DNA of 64,000 bases, from NCBI GenBank assembly GCA_022448245.1, contig JAKVCO010000013.1:45046-109045 (forward strand), read 5' to 3'. Below, one piece after another: positions 8,876 through 17,675 of the stretch (within the stretch, counting starts at the first letter, position 1; each line of letters opens with the position of its first letter). The notes beneath the pieces were generated by a model. It worked only from the letters and a program-made list of their open reading frames with translations, was not told the DNA's origin and made no database searches. Position numbers and translations under genes: made by a program. This DNA is from Paracoccaceae bacterium (lineage in GTDB: Bacteria; Pseudomonadota; Alphaproteobacteria; Rhodobacterales; Rhodobacteraceae).

Positions 8876-10423
8876 ATGACTGATGCACCGACCCGTACCC
8901 GCCGTGCCCGTGGCGGTGGCGGCGCCGCCCGTCGCGCCGCACGTACCGGCGTCAAGATCGAAGCCGCCAAGTTCATCGAGCGCAATATTCCGGTCACTGA
9001 TCTTCTTAGCAACGAGGCGCTGGAGATCATCGAGGATCGCGCGGAGCAGGTGCTTGAAGAGATCGGCGTTGCCTTTGTCGAAAACCCAGAGGCGCTGAAG
9101 CGCTGGAAAGACGCGGGCGCAGATGTCGACGGCGAGCGGGTGCGCCTGCCACGCGGTCTGGCGCGGAAGCTGTGCTCCACGGCGCCGTCGTCGTTCACGC
9201 AGCACGCCCGCAACAGCGAACGCAACGTGGTTGTCGGCGGCAAATCCCTCGTTTGCGCGCCGGTCTACGGCCCTCCCTTCGTGCGCGACGCCGATGGCGG
9301 CCGCCGCTATGCGACCATGGCCGACTTCGAGAAGTTCGTGAAACTGGGCTATATGTCGAAGTGGCTCCACCACTCCGGCGGCACGGTGTGCGAGCCCACG
9401 GATGTGGCCGTCAACAAACGTCACCTCGATATGCTGCGCGCTCACATGGTGCTCTCGGACAAGCCGTTCATGGGCTCGGTGACGGAGCCGTCTCGCGCCC
9501 AAGACAGCGTGGAGATGTGCGAGATCCTCTTCGGGAAGGACTTCGTGCAGGAAAATACGGTGATGACGTCGCTCATCAACATCAACTCACCGCTGACGTT
9601 CGACAGCGTGATGATGGGCGCGCTGGAGGTCTACGCGGCCAACAATCAGGCGGCCATTGTGTCTCCATTCATCGTGGGCGGGGCCATGGCGCCTGTCTCC
9701 GTGGCCGGTACGCTCGTCCAGGTTTTGGCCGAGGTAATGGCGGGCATCGCCTATAGCCAGCTTATCCGCCCGGGTGCCCCGGTGATCTTCGGGACTTTCG
9801 TGACCTCGATCGATATGAACTCCGGCGCGCCGACCTTTGGCACGCCCGAGGCGAGCCAGATTCTTTACGGCGCAGGCCAGCTTGCGCGGCGCATGGGCCT
9901 GCCGTTCCGTTCGGGCGGTGGTCTGTGCGGATCGAAACTGCCTGATGCGCAGGCGGCTTACGAGACATCCAACACGCTCAATGCCGCGCTCATGGGTGGC
10001 GTGAACTTCATGCTACACTCATGCGGCTGGCTGGAAGGTGGCCTCGTGTCGTCGTTTGAGAAGTTCGTGCTCGACGCAGATCAGCTCGGCACGCTGCATA
10101 AGATGGCCGCTGGTGTGGCCCATGATGAGAACGCGCTGGCGATGGACGCACTACGCGAAGTGGGGCCGGGGGGGCACTATCTCGACGCGGCGCACACGCA
10201 TGCCAATTACAAGGAAGCGTTCTGGCGCAGTGAAGTGCTGGATTACAAACCCTACGAGACTTGGGCGGATGAGGGGTCGCGGGATACGCAAGCTCTCGCC
10301 ACGGCGCGGGTCGAAAATTTACTGGCGGCCTACGAGCAGCCGCATCTTGATCCGGCCATCATGCAGGCGATCGATGCCTACGTGGCTGAAAAGAAAGCGT
10401 CTATGCCGGACGCCTTCGTCTAA
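8876..10423 (+). CDS. Trimethylamine methyltransferase (MttB) family protein, non-pyrrolysine type
   Basis: A 515-residue TIM-barrel methyltransferase of the MttB superfamily. Members move a methyl group from a quaternary or tertiary amine to a corrinoid protein; pyrrolysine-free relatives act on compounds such as glycine betaine. The track start at 8858 is a TTG; the ATG at 8876 follows a GAGGGGATT ribosome site and is preferred. The N-terminus is Arg/Ala-rich (RTRRARGGGGAARRAARTG), then the conserved barrel with FRSGGGLCGSKLPDAQ and a C-terminal DAAHTHANYKEAFWRSEVLDYKPYETW. There is no in-frame TAG, so no pyrrolysine. No corrinoid protein or reductive activator is encoded nearby, so its partners must lie elsewhere. 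Roseobacters commonly carry several such genes; the substrate here is unknown. Confidence 0.88.
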   Translation: MTDAPTRTRRARGGGGAARRAARTGVKIEAAKFIERNIPVTDLLSNEALEIIEDRAEQVLEEIGVAFVENPEALKRWKDAGADVDGERVRLPRGLARKLCSTAPSSFTQHARNSERNVVVGGKSLVCAPVYGPPFVRDADGGRRYATMADFEKFVKLGYMSKWLHHSGGTVCEPTDVAVNKRHLDMLRAHMVLSDKPFMGSVTEPSRAQDSVEMCEILFGKDFVQENTVMTSLININSPLTFDSVMMGALEVYAANNQAAIVSPFIVGGAMAPVSVAGTLVQVLAEVMAGIAYSQLIRPGAPVIFGTFVTSIDMNSGAPTFGTPEASQILYGAGQLARRMGLPFRSGGGLCGSKLPDAQAAYETSNTLNAALMGGVNFMLHSCGWLEGGLVSSFEKFVLDADQLGTLHKMAAGVAHDENALAMDALREVGPGGHYLDAAHTHANYKEAFWRSEVLDYKPYETWADEGSRDTQALATARVENLLAAYEQPHLDPAIMQAIDAYVAEKKASMPDAFV

Positions 10424-10430
10424 GGCAGGG

Positions 10431-10712
10431 TCAGGCCCCGCGCAGAAGCTGGGCCTCACCCATCAACGCGATCAGCACATCGATGTGACGCGACAGCGAA
10501 TACGAACCGTCACCCTCGCGGCGTGCGGTGTCGTGCATGGATTCGATTTCCATCAGACGCATCGCTCCCTCACCGATCGATGGCAGGTGAGTGACGTTAA
10601 GGATTCGCTTCAAATGATAGTTGCGATTGTATTCAGAGAGCCCGTGGCGCGCCGCCGAGACCAAAAGGCGTGGGCGTTGGATAGTGGATAACATTGTCTG
10701 AAGATCTTGCAT
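10431..10712 (-). CDS. DUF6477-like conserved small protein
   Basis: A 93-residue cytoplasmic protein, MQDLQTMLSTIQRPRLLVSAARHGL, with a basic N-terminal half and a helical C-terminal part ending SRHIDVLIALMGEAQLLRGA. The pattern recalls the small Rhodobacterales family DUF6477; I make this match from memory. No function is known to me. It converges with the MttB-like gene, with seven bases between the stops, and is divergent from the HTH protein at 10956 across a 243-base gap that probably carries both promoters. Confidence 0.65.
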   Translation of the reverse strand: MQDLQTMLSTIQRPRLLVSAARHGLSEYNRNYHLKRILNVTHLPSIGEGAMRLMEIESMHDTARREGDGSYSLSRHIDVLIALMGEAQLLRGA

Positions 10713-10955
10713 CGTTACGCTCCTATGTGAGTACGATACAAAGGTGACACAGGATGGCCCCCTGTTGCGTCCTACCCAATTATGGCGAGCGCTCCGTTCA
10801 GAACTGCTTCTGATTTATCGATAAATGTTGCGAAATCAGCGGATATTAACCAACCGGTAACCAATGCACGCCTAGGTTGAACCTGCTCTAGACCACGTCT
10901 GTGGATAGGTCTGGGGATGGTTTGGGGATAAGATAAGAATGGGGGTACATGCGCA

Positions 10956-12086
10956 ATGCATGTCGCCACGCAACACAAGTTAACAGGCCTGCCGGCTTGG
11001 CTTCCTGAAGCGGCCCGGCATTACCTGATCCACATCGAGGCCGGGCTTTCAATTCGGGCGGTCGCACGCCTGACGGGGCTCAATCCGTCGACTGTGTCCC
11101 GCCAAGTACGACGCTTCGAGGCGCGCCGGGATGATCCGCTGGTAGATGAGGGGCTGCGCTGCATTGCTGCAGGTCTCTCGCGTAATTCAGTTCCGCTCGG
11201 TGACAGGAAAGGCTGTGACATGAAACACCAACTTATTGAGGCGCCCGACGCCGCGCCATCAGAGGAAACCATTGCCCGTGAGGCGCGCCGTATCCTGCGT
11301 AGGCTTTGCGAAACTGGTGCGGTTTTGGCCGTTGCTAGGGACATGGATAAGGCCGTTGTGGTCCGCGATACCGCCGCAGGCGAGACCACGAAAACAGCCG
11401 TTGTCGACCGTCCTGTGGCCCGCGCCATGGCCTTGAAAGACTGGATTACCTGCGATCAGCCGGAGGCCCGGATCGCACGCTACCGTATCACGGCTGCTGG
11501 TCGTGCGGCCCTCAAACGCCTGCTGGCCGAGGCCGAATCGCGTGCGGCGGGCTTTGCCGACTCTCAGGCGGCCTTCGCAGGCCAGCACCGCGAATGGGCC
11601 GAGCGTGACGTGCTGGAGGAGGGCTCTGACCGCCCCCGCCGCCTGCGCTACAACCTCGCAGAAAGTCCGCTGGCCGCGCTTGCGCGCCGCAAGGACAAGT
11701 CCGGCGAGCGCTTTCTGAGCGATGATCTGGTCGTCGCCGGTGAGCGTCTTCGCGAAGATTTCGAGCTGGCTCAGATGGGCCCGCGTACCACGCAGAATTG
11801 GGACCGTTTCCTGACAGCGGGTGCCCAAGCGGGCTTTACGCCCACGGATGGGCTAGGTGGTCCAGAGGCCGCGCGCACCCGTGTTCAGGACGCGCTGGCT
11901 GATCTTGGGCCGGGTCTGGGTGACGTTGTTCTGCGCTGCTGCTGCTTCTTGCAGGGCCTTGAAACGGCCGAAAAGCGCATGGGCTGGTCCGCGCGCTCTG
12001 GTAAAATCGTGCTCCGCATTGCTCTGGGCCGCCTCAAGCGCCACTACGAAGAGCGTCACGGCAAGCACGGTCCGATGATCGGTTAA
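10956..12086 (+). CDS. DUF6456-type helix-turn-helix protein
   Basis: A 376-residue predicted DNA-binding protein. The N-terminus (about residues 19-50) holds a helix-turn-helix, IEAGLSIRAVARLTGLNPSTVSRQVRRFEARR, reminiscent of resolvase- or TrfB-type HTHs. The C-terminal 150 residues (ERFLSDDLVVAGERLREDFELAQM to IVLRIALGRLKRHYEERHG) match the alphaproteobacterial DUF6456 domain as I recall it. A middle segment (about 150-190) resembles a winged helix and may be a second DNA-binding unit. It has its own promoter region, shared divergently with the DUF6477-like gene, and is followed by a hairpin. Targets are unknown. The start codon has only a weak ribosome site. Confidence 0.72.
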   Translation: MHVATQHKLTGLPAWLPEAARHYLIHIEAGLSIRAVARLTGLNPSTVSRQVRRFEARRDDPLVDEGLRCIAAGLSRNSVPLGDRKGCDMKHQLIEAPDAAPSEETIAREARRILRRLCETGAVLAVARDMDKAVVVRDTAAGETTKTAVVDRPVARAMALKDWITCDQPEARIARYRITAAGRAALKRLLAEAESRAAGFADSQAAFAGQHREWAERDVLEEGSDRPRRLRYNLAESPLAALARRKDKSGERFLSDDLVVAGERLREDFELAQMGPRTTQNWDRFLTAGAQAGFTPTDGLGGPEAARTRVQDALADLGPGLGDVVLRCCCFLQGLETAEKRMGWSARSGKIVLRIALGRLKRHYEERHGKHGPMIG

Positions 12087-12094
12087 CACTCTTT

Positions 12095-12122
12095 GGTGCC
12101 GCGAGCTTTCCCTTGCGGCACC
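12095..12122 (+). terminator. Hairpin after the DUF6456 gene, weak terminator candidate
   Basis: GGTGCCGC and GCGGCACC form a perfect eight-pair stem with a 12-base loop, starting nine bases after the stop at 12086. No T-run follows, so it would be a weak or factor-dependent terminator, or only a 3'-end stabilising structure. Confidence 0.4.
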
Positions 12123-12223
12123 ATCCATGCGTCAGACGCAAGACGGCATCCCTTTGACTTGATTGGACAAGCAAGGATCGCGGCAGTATCTAGGGCTTAA
12201 GTCTTACCGCAAGAAGGCCCCAC

Positions 12224-13222
12224 GTGAGCGACCAGCTAATGCCCGATACGCCAGTGCCGAATCTCAAGCCTGCCCGCGATCTTAAGGATCGCGCCCAGCG
12301 CCATCCCGAAAAGCAACGCCGCCCGGATGCGGCTCAACCCAAGAAACCCGACTGGATTCGCGTCAAAGCGCCGGTGGGTGAGGGCTACAAGCAGACCCGG
12401 GACATCATGCGCGAGAACAAACTGGTCACGGTTTGTGAGGAAGCAGGCTGCCCGAACGTGGGCGAATGCTGGAACCAGGGCCACGCGACCATGATGATTA
12501 TGGGTGAGGTCTGCACACGTGCGTGCACCTTCTGCAACATTGCAACCGGTAAACCCCCGGAAGCTCTCGATGTTTTTGAGCCCGGCCGCGTGGCGTTTGC
12601 CGTCAAAAAGCTGGGTCTGAACCACGTTGTCATCACTTCGGTGGACCGTGACGACATCAAAGACGGCGGGGCGGAGCACTTCGCCCAGACGATTCGTGCC
12701 GTGCGAAAGCAGTCCCCAGGCACCACGATTGAGATATTGACGCCCGATTTCATTCGCTGCGATGACAGCGCGCTTGAGGTGGTCGTTGAGGCGAAGCCCG
12801 ACGTTTTCAACCACAACCTCGAGACGGTGCCGGGCCTGTACCCGGAGGTGCGCCCCGGCGCGCGCTACTTCCACTCGCTGCGTCTTCTGCAGCGCGTCAA
12901 AGAGCTCGATCCGTCGATCTTCACGAAGTCCGGTATCATGGTGGGCCTCGGTGAGCGGGAGCAGGAGGTCGTGCAGGTCATGGAAGACATGCGCGCCGCC
13001 GACATCGATTTCCTGACCATCGGTCAGTATCTGCAGCCAACGCCCAAGCACCACGCCGTAGACCGCTTCGTGACGCCTGACGAATTCTCCAGCTACGAGA
13101 AAAAGGCTTGGAACAAAGGCTTCCTGATGGTCTCCGCTACGCCGCTGACCCGCTCCAGCTACCATGCAGGCGACGACTTCGCGAAGCTCCGCGCAGCGCG
13201 TGAGGCGAAGCTCGCGACCTAG
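12224..13222 (+). CDS. lipA: Lipoyl synthase
   Basis: LipA is a radical SAM enzyme that inserts two sulfurs into octanoyl groups on carrier domains, giving the lipoyl cofactor of pyruvate and 2-oxoglutarate dehydrogenases and glycine cleavage. The 332-residue protein has both cluster motifs: [12 protein letters not shown] for the auxiliary cluster and CTRACTFC for the radical SAM cluster. The C-terminal [10 protein letters not shown] supplies the conserved serine ligand region. The start is GTG with an AGAAGG site seven bases upstream; an in-frame ATG lies five codons later. The gene appears monocistronic and faces the minus-strand hpt pair. Confidence 0.97.
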   Translation: MSDQLMPDTPVPNLKPARDLKDRAQRHPEKQRRPDAAQPKKPDWIRVKAPVGEGYKQTRDIMRENKLVTVCEEAGCPNVGECWNQGHATMMIMGEVCTRACTFCNIATGKPPEALDVFEPGRVAFAVKKLGLNHVVITSVDRDDIKDGGAEHFAQTIRAVRKQSPGTTIEILTPDFIRCDDSALEVVVEAKPDVFNHNLETVPGLYPEVRPGARYFHSLRLLQRVKELDPSIFTKSGIMVGLGEREQEVVQVMEDMRAADIDFLTIGQYLQPTPKHHAVDRFVTPDEFSSYEKKAWNKGFLMVSATPLTRSSYHAGDDFAKLRAAREAKLAT

Positions 13223-13228
13223 TTTCTG

Positions 13229-13420
13229 CTACTTGGCAACTTCGATCGCCGGACCACGGCGCCAGATTGTGTCGCGTTCGAGTAGCTCGATTCCGAAAAG
13301 CCATTCGGCGCCGATGATGAGGGCGGCGAGGCCGACAACCCCGAGTACCAGTAGGATTTTCCACAAGGGCGGGGGCCTGCGGGCCATCCGCGCCATTCGG
13401 ACGAGCCAGATCGGTCCCAT
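13229..13420 (-). CDS. Small single-helix membrane protein
   Basis: A 63-residue protein with a basic N-terminus (MARMARRPPPLWK), one transmembrane helix (ILLVLGVVGLAALIIGAEWLF) and a short charged tail. Its ATG overlaps the TGA of hpt (ATGA), which argues for translation coupled to hpt. It ends seven bases from the lipA stop. It has no recognised domain; the basic side before the helix suggests an N-in orientation. Function unknown. Confidence 0.6.
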   Translation of the reverse strand: MGPIWLVRMARMARRPPPLWKILLVLGVVGLAALIIGAEWLFGIELLERDTIWRRGPAIEVAK

Positions 13421-13956
13421 CAGACGAAGCGCACCGACCCGATATGATCGAGATTCCGGTTCCGCTGCGCGTAGTCGATGCCGTACCCCACGACAAATTC
13501 ATCGGGGATCTCGAAACCCGTCCAATGTGCCTTGAAATCGACCTTCCGGCGCGAGGGTTTGTCGAGCAGCGCGATGGTGCGAAGCTTCGATGGGTGGCGC
13601 GTTTCCAAGTGGGCGACGATGGCTTGCATGGTAAAGCCCGTGTCTACGATATCCTCAACGACGAGCACGTCGCGCCCTTCTACAGCGCCGCGCAAGTCTT
13701 TGAGAATGCGAACTTCTCCGGTGCTTTCCATGGCGTTCCCGTAGGAGGTCACCTCGATGAAATCGACCTCAATGGGCAGCTCAAGCTCCCGCACGAGATC
13801 GGCAATAAAGATGAAAGACCCGCGCAGGATACCCACCACCACGACCTTGTCGGTTCCTTTGAATTCGCCCTCAATCTCACGCGCCAGCGTCTCGATACGC
13901 GCGGCAATCGATTTGGCTGAGATCATCTGATCAATGACATATGGTCGCTCGGTCAC
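13420..13956 (-). CDS. hpt: Hypoxanthine phosphoribosyltransferase
   Basis: A purine salvage enzyme that joins hypoxanthine (and often guanine) to PRPP. The 178-residue protein contains the PRPP-binding loop [14 protein letters not shown], the metal/pyrophosphate loop [13 protein letters not shown] and a C-terminal base-binding region [15 protein letters not shown], as in Hpt and related enzymes. It is probably the first gene of a two-gene unit with the small membrane protein. The gap to the divergent RatA/COQ10-like gene is about 65 bases and must hold both promoters. Confidence 0.95.
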   Translation of the reverse strand: MTERPYVIDQMISAKSIAARIETLAREIEGEFKGTDKVVVVGILRGSFIFIADLVRELELPIEVDFIEVTSYGNAMESTGEVRILKDLRGAVEGRDVLVVEDIVDTGFTMQAIVAHLETRHPSKLRTIALLDKPSRRKVDFKAHWTGFEIPDEFVVGYGIDYAQRNRNLDHIGSVRFV

Positions 13957-14022
13957 GGCACTTCCCTTGATTTTTCGCTCCTTCTAAGCACATCCCATCG
14001 CATCACGCGAGCAAGGACCGCC

Positions 14023-14466
14023 ATGCCCACGCATTCTGAGACGAAACGACTGCCGTATACGGCTGACCAGATGTACGCTCTGGTCGCTGATGTTGCCGAA
14101 TATCCGAAGTTCATTCCTTGGTGCGCGGCCGCGCGCATCCGCTCGCGCCAGCCTTTTGGCGAGGGTGAAGTGATGCTCGCGGATCTCGTGATCTCGTTCA
14201 AAGTCTTTCGGGAGCGTTTTGGTAGCCGGGTGGAGCTCTTCCCCGGGGATCGTCAGATCAAGACGGAATATATCGACGGGCCGTTTCGTTACATGACATC
14301 GACCTGGTCTTTCGCGGACGCGGAAGATGGATGCGACGTGTCATTCTTCGTGGATTTTGAGTTCAAGAATGCTGTGCTTCAGGGGCTGATCGGCATGGTC
14401 TTCAACGACGCGATGCAGCGCATCGTCCGCGCGTTTGAGCGTCGCGCGGCGGAGCTTTACGGTTGA
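14023..14466 (+). CDS. RatA/COQ10-family START-like protein
   Basis: A 147-residue single-domain protein of the SRPBCC (START/polyketide cyclase) fold. Markers are the N-terminal ETKRLPYTADQMYALVADVAEYPKFIPWC, the central DLVISFKVFRERFGSRV and the C-terminal LQGLIGMVFNDAMQRIVRAFERRAAELYG. Homologues include mitochondrial COQ10, which binds ubiquinone and supports respiration, and E. coli RatA. In alphaproteobacteria the ubiquinone-related role is more likely than toxicity. The last ten bases overlap the convergent cinA stop. It is often annotated as type II toxin-antitoxin RatA, but no antitoxin is next to it. Confidence 0.88.
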   Translation: MPTHSETKRLPYTADQMYALVADVAEYPKFIPWCAAARIRSRQPFGEGEVMLADLVISFKVFRERFGSRVELFPGDRQIKTEYIDGPFRYMTSTWSFADAEDGCDVSFFVDFEFKNAVLQGLIGMVFNDAMQRIVRAFERRAAELYG

Positions 14467-14927
14467 GCCGCATTTTGCACGAGCAGCAGCGCGTAATCCC
14501 TTGCTTTTGAACGGACATTGGCGCGTCCAAGGGCGCCAAATTCCACCGTTTCTGTGCTCACCCCTGCCGCCGTGGCGAGGCCAAAGCACACGCGCCCCTC
14601 GGGCTTGTGATCGGACCCGCCGGGGCCCGCGATCCCACTGATGGAGATGGCCACATCCGCGCCCGCTTTGGCTAAGGCGCCTGTGGCCATTTCGGCGGCC
14701 ACTTCCTCGGACACCGCACCATGGGCCTCGAGCGCCTCGGAGGAGACGCCGAGCAACTGCTGCTTGGCAGCGTTGGAGTAGGTGACAAAGCCACGCTCAA
14801 AGATCTCAGACGATCCGGCGACATCAGTGATGGCGGCGGCGACCATGCCGCCGGTGCAGCTTTCTGCGCAGGTCACCGTCCAGCCGCGACGGCGCAGAAG
14901 ACCAAGAAGATTGGACGAGGCTACCAT
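14457..14927 (-). CDS. CinA C-terminal domain protein (nicotinamide-nucleotide amidase-like)
   Basis: A 156-residue CinA_C protein, likely nicotinamide mononucleotide deamidase (PncC type), which recycles NMN to NaMN. Motifs are VTCAESCTGGMVAAAITDVAGSS near the N-terminus and ISGIAGPGGSDHKPEGRVCFGLA in the middle. The track extends it to 15008, but the ATG at 14925-14927 gives the usual family start ([18 protein letters not shown]). This ATG lies inside the end of pgpA, a seven-base overlap, suggesting translational coupling. The N-terminal molybdopterin-binding half found in full CinA is absent, as is common in Proteobacteria. Confidence 0.93.
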   Translation of the reverse strand: MVASSNLLGLLRRRGWTVTCAESCTGGMVAAAITDVAGSSEIFERGFVTYSNAAKQQLLGVSSEALEAHGAVSEEVAAEMATGALAKAGADVAISISGIAGPGGSDHKPEGRVCFGLATAAGVSTETVEFGALGRANVRSKARDYALLLVQNAAQP

Positions 14928-15460
14928 AGTGCAACCCGGAAATCCGCTAACCCGAGAGCCGCCGTAATCGCAAAGAGCGCTATGGCGGCCATCATTCCAG
15001 CAAGCCAATCATCTACCATCACTCCCATAGGGCTTTCATGCCGGTCAGCCATACTCACCGGCCACGGCTTCCAGATGTCAAAAAGCCGAAACAAAAGAAA
15101 TGCCAACCCCATGCTCAGCCAGAACTCATCGAGTGGAAATCCGGTGGCGGAAACGGTCCAAGCGGTCGAAGCGCTGTAGAGCTGGACGCAAGGTATGACC
15201 GCAGTCCACTGGCCAAGCACTTCATCAATGACGACTTCTGACGGGTCGTGGGGGCCTTTGCGCGTGACCTCTTTGGTTGCCCAATGGCCGATCACGAGGA
15301 CTATCACCATGCCCAAAGCGAGCGCATATAAACCACCAAAATGAATGACGGGCACGGCAAGGATGAGGCCTGCTAGAGACCCCCAAGTGCCTGGTGCCGG
15401 GCGCAGGTAGCCCACGTATCCGACGGTGGCGATAAAGCGGGAAAGGGCGGTCATACTCAT
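14921..15460 (-). CDS. pgpA: Phosphatidylglycerophosphatase A
   Basis: PgpA removes phosphate from phosphatidylglycerophosphate at the inner membrane to give phosphatidylglycerol. The 179-residue protein has the early motif GTWGSLAGL, a central VIDEVLGQW with the acidic metal-binding pair, and the later [13 protein letters not shown] followed by [13 protein letters not shown], all typical of the family, with about four hydrophobic helices. It ends in TAG and overlaps the cinA start. A short gap separates its start from the dusB region on the other strand. Confidence 0.95.
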   Translation of the reverse strand: MSMTALSRFIATVGYVGYLRPAPGTWGSLAGLILAVPVIHFGGLYALALGMVIVLVIGHWATKEVTRKGPHDPSEVVIDEVLGQWTAVIPCVQLYSASTAWTVSATGFPLDEFWLSMGLAFLLFRLFDIWKPWPVSMADRHESPMGVMVDDWLAGMMAAIALFAITAALGLADFRVALW

Positions 15461-15627
15461 ACCCCTCCGTTAGCTGGTTGCACGGTGAAGGGGCAAGTGC
15501 GCGCTTTTCGAGCTACAAGTGCACAAAAATTAATCATATGCTGCATTGTGCGCCAAGAGCGTCTCTGCGCAGTGGAGAAGGCGTAAAGGCAGGGTTAGGG
15601 AAAGAGAAACGCCCAAGGAATGTGCAC

Positions 15628-16608
15628 TTGTTGAAGTTTCCGGCAGATGGCGCCGATGCGCCTCCCGTTATCTTGGCCCCGCTGGCGGGGATTACGGACC
15701 TGCCGTTTCGCTCGCTCGTGGCAGATTTCGGGGCTGATCTGGTGGTCTCCGAGATGATCGCCTCCCAAGAGATGTTGCAGGAAAAGGGCTCCACCCGCGA
15801 CCGTGCCGAGATTGGCGCCAATGTCGAAGGTACCGCGGTTCAGATCGCGGGCCGCGAGGCGCAATGGATGGCTGAGGCCGCCAAAAAGCTCGCAGGGCAG
15901 GGCGCGCGGATCGTCGATATCAACATGGGCTGCCCCGCCAAGAAGGTCACGAACGGCTATTCGGGCTCGGCGCTTTTGAAAGACCTCGATCATGCGACGT
16001 CGCTCATTGAGGCGGTGGTTGCTGCGGTGGACATCCCGGTGACGCTGAAAACGCGCCTCGGCTGGGATGAAGACCTGCTCAACGCCCACATCCTTGCGCG
16101 GCGCGCGGAGGAGGCGGGCATCCGCTACATCACCATTCACGGGCGCACGCGGTGTCAGTTCTACAAGGGCCGCGCCGATTGGTGGGCGATCCGGCGCGTG
16201 AAAGAGGCCATATCGATCCCGGTGATCGCAAATGGCGATATCTGTACGACCGAGGATGCACAGGCCGCGCTGACGGCCAGCGGCGCAGACGGCGTGATGG
16301 TCGGGCGCGGCGCCCAGGGTGCGCCTTGGCGTCTGGCGCAGATCCAGGATGCCCTTCGTGGCAAAACCCCGCGCTCGAACCCCGAAAACGACGAATTCAT
16401 TGACATCGCCTGCCGCCACTACGCCGCCGCCATCGACTTTTACGGCGAAACGCTCGGCACGCGTGTGATCCGCAAACATTTGGGCTGGTACATGGACACA
16501 GCTGAAACCCCAGCGGCACTGCGCCGTGAGATCCTGACTGCCCAAAGCGCCGCCGACGTGATGGCCCGTCTGCCAGAGGCCCTGAGCCAGGGGAGGCTTG
16601 CGGCATGA
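15628..16608 (+). CDS. dusB: tRNA-dihydrouridine synthase DusB/NifR3
   Basis: A flavin enzyme that reduces uridines in the tRNA D-loop; the Rhodobacter name is nifR3. Motifs are [16 protein letters not shown] (FMN barrel start), the catalytic cysteine in [11 protein letters not shown] and [11 protein letters not shown]. The track starts at a TTG (15478), giving an N-terminal extension unlike the family. I prefer TTG at 15628, eight bases after AAGGA, giving 326 residues; ATG at 15538 and GTG at 15622 are alternatives. The stop overlaps the ntrB ATG (ATGA). dusB-ntrB-ntrC is the classic Rhodobacter nifR3-ntrBC operon, so the real promoter probably lies in the 15461-15627 stretch. Confidence 0.93.
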   Translation: MLKFPADGADAPPVILAPLAGITDLPFRSLVADFGADLVVSEMIASQEMLQEKGSTRDRAEIGANVEGTAVQIAGREAQWMAEAAKKLAGQGARIVDINMGCPAKKVTNGYSGSALLKDLDHATSLIEAVVAAVDIPVTLKTRLGWDEDLLNAHILARRAEEAGIRYITIHGRTRCQFYKGRADWWAIRRVKEAISIPVIANGDICTTEDAQAALTASGADGVMVGRGAQGAPWRLAQIQDALRGKTPRSNPENDEFIDIACRHYAAAIDFYGETLGTRVIRKHLGWYMDTAETPAALRREILTAQSAADVMARLPEALSQGRLAA

Positions 16609-17672
16609 TTTCCTTCGAAGAGCTGTGGTCTTCGTTGCCCGTGCCCGCGCTGACGGTCGGCGCGGATGACCTGATTGGCGAGATCAATCCGGCGGCAGAA
16701 TCCTTCCTCAACCAGTCCGAGAAGTCGCTGAAGGGCCGTCCGGTCTGGGACAAGATCATGGTCGACGCGCCGCTCGATGACGCGCTGGACCGCGCGCGCG
16801 CCAATGGGGTGCCGCTTTTTGTGAACGACGTGGATGTGGGCGGCGGCGAACGCGCGCCAAAGCTCTGCAATATCCAGGTTGCGCCGCTGCAGAACCGTCA
16901 AGGCTCGATGCTGATTCTGATCGAGCCGCGTGAATACGCGGGCCGGATGCGGCGGAACTCCAAATCGAAGACCGCCGCGAAATCCGCCATCGGCATGGCA
17001 GAGATGCTCGCGCACGAGATCAAGAATCCGCTGGCGGGCATCACGGGGGCCGCGCAGCTTTTGAGCATGAACCTGTCGAACGGCGATCTCGAGATGACGG
17101 ACCTCATCGTCGAAGAGACACGCCGCATCGTGAAGCTTCTTGAGCAGGTGGAGGAATTTGGGAACGTCTCGCCGCCGCAGATGAAGCCTGTGAACATCCA
17201 CGATATCCTCGATCGGGCGCGCAAATCGGCGGCCCTTGGATACGCGGCGCATATGAAGATCACCGAGGCCTACGACCCCTCGTTGCCGCCGACGCTGGGC
17301 GATGCCGATCAGTTGCTTCAGGTGCTTCTGAACCTGATCAAGAACGCGGCGGAGGCCTCCAAAGGCGCGCCGGGTGAGATCAAGCTGCGCACCTATTACG
17401 AGCAATACCTGCGCCTACGCCGCCCTGATGGGACGGGTCGCGGGCTGCCGCTTCAGATCGAGATCATCGATGACGGTCCGGGCCTGCCGCCCGAGATTGC
17501 CGCTGATATCTTCGACCCCTTCGTTTCGGGCCGCGAAAACGGCACCGGGCTCGGGCTGGCGCTCGTGTCAAAAATCATTTCGGACCATGACGGCTGGATC
17601 AACGTGGAAAGCGTGCCCGGCAGGACGGTCTTTCGCATATCTCTCCCTGTCGCCCCAAAAGAGGAGCAGTAA
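16605..17672 (+). CDS. ntrB: Nitrogen-control histidine kinase NtrB (GlnL)
   Basis: A cytoplasmic sensor kinase/phosphatase that, under PII control, phosphorylates NtrC when nitrogen is limiting. The 355-residue protein has an N-terminal PAS domain ([26 protein letters not shown]), the phospho-acceptor histidine in [12 protein letters not shown], the ATP-binding N-box NLIKNAAEA and the G-boxes DDGPGLPPE and [13 protein letters not shown]. No transmembrane segment is seen, as expected. It overlaps dusB by four bases and ends four bases before ntrC, so all three form one operon. Confidence 0.96.
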   Translation: MISFEELWSSLPVPALTVGADDLIGEINPAAESFLNQSEKSLKGRPVWDKIMVDAPLDDALDRARANGVPLFVNDVDVGGGERAPKLCNIQVAPLQNRQGSMLILIEPREYAGRMRRNSKSKTAAKSAIGMAEMLAHEIKNPLAGITGAAQLLSMNLSNGDLEMTDLIVEETRRIVKLLEQVEEFGNVSPPQMKPVNIHDILDRARKSAALGYAAHMKITEAYDPSLPPTLGDADQLLQVLLNLIKNAAEASKGAPGEIKLRTYYEQYLRLRRPDGTGRGLPLQIEIIDDGPGLPPEIAADIFDPFVSGRENGTGLGLALVSKIISDHDGWINVESVPGRTVFRISLPVAPKEEQ

Positions 17673-17675
17673 CTC

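Noticed and set aside
14023-14466. RatA-like gene as a toxin-antitoxin system
   Set aside because: No antitoxin partner is adjacent; the protein fits the COQ10-like ubiquinone-binding role better.
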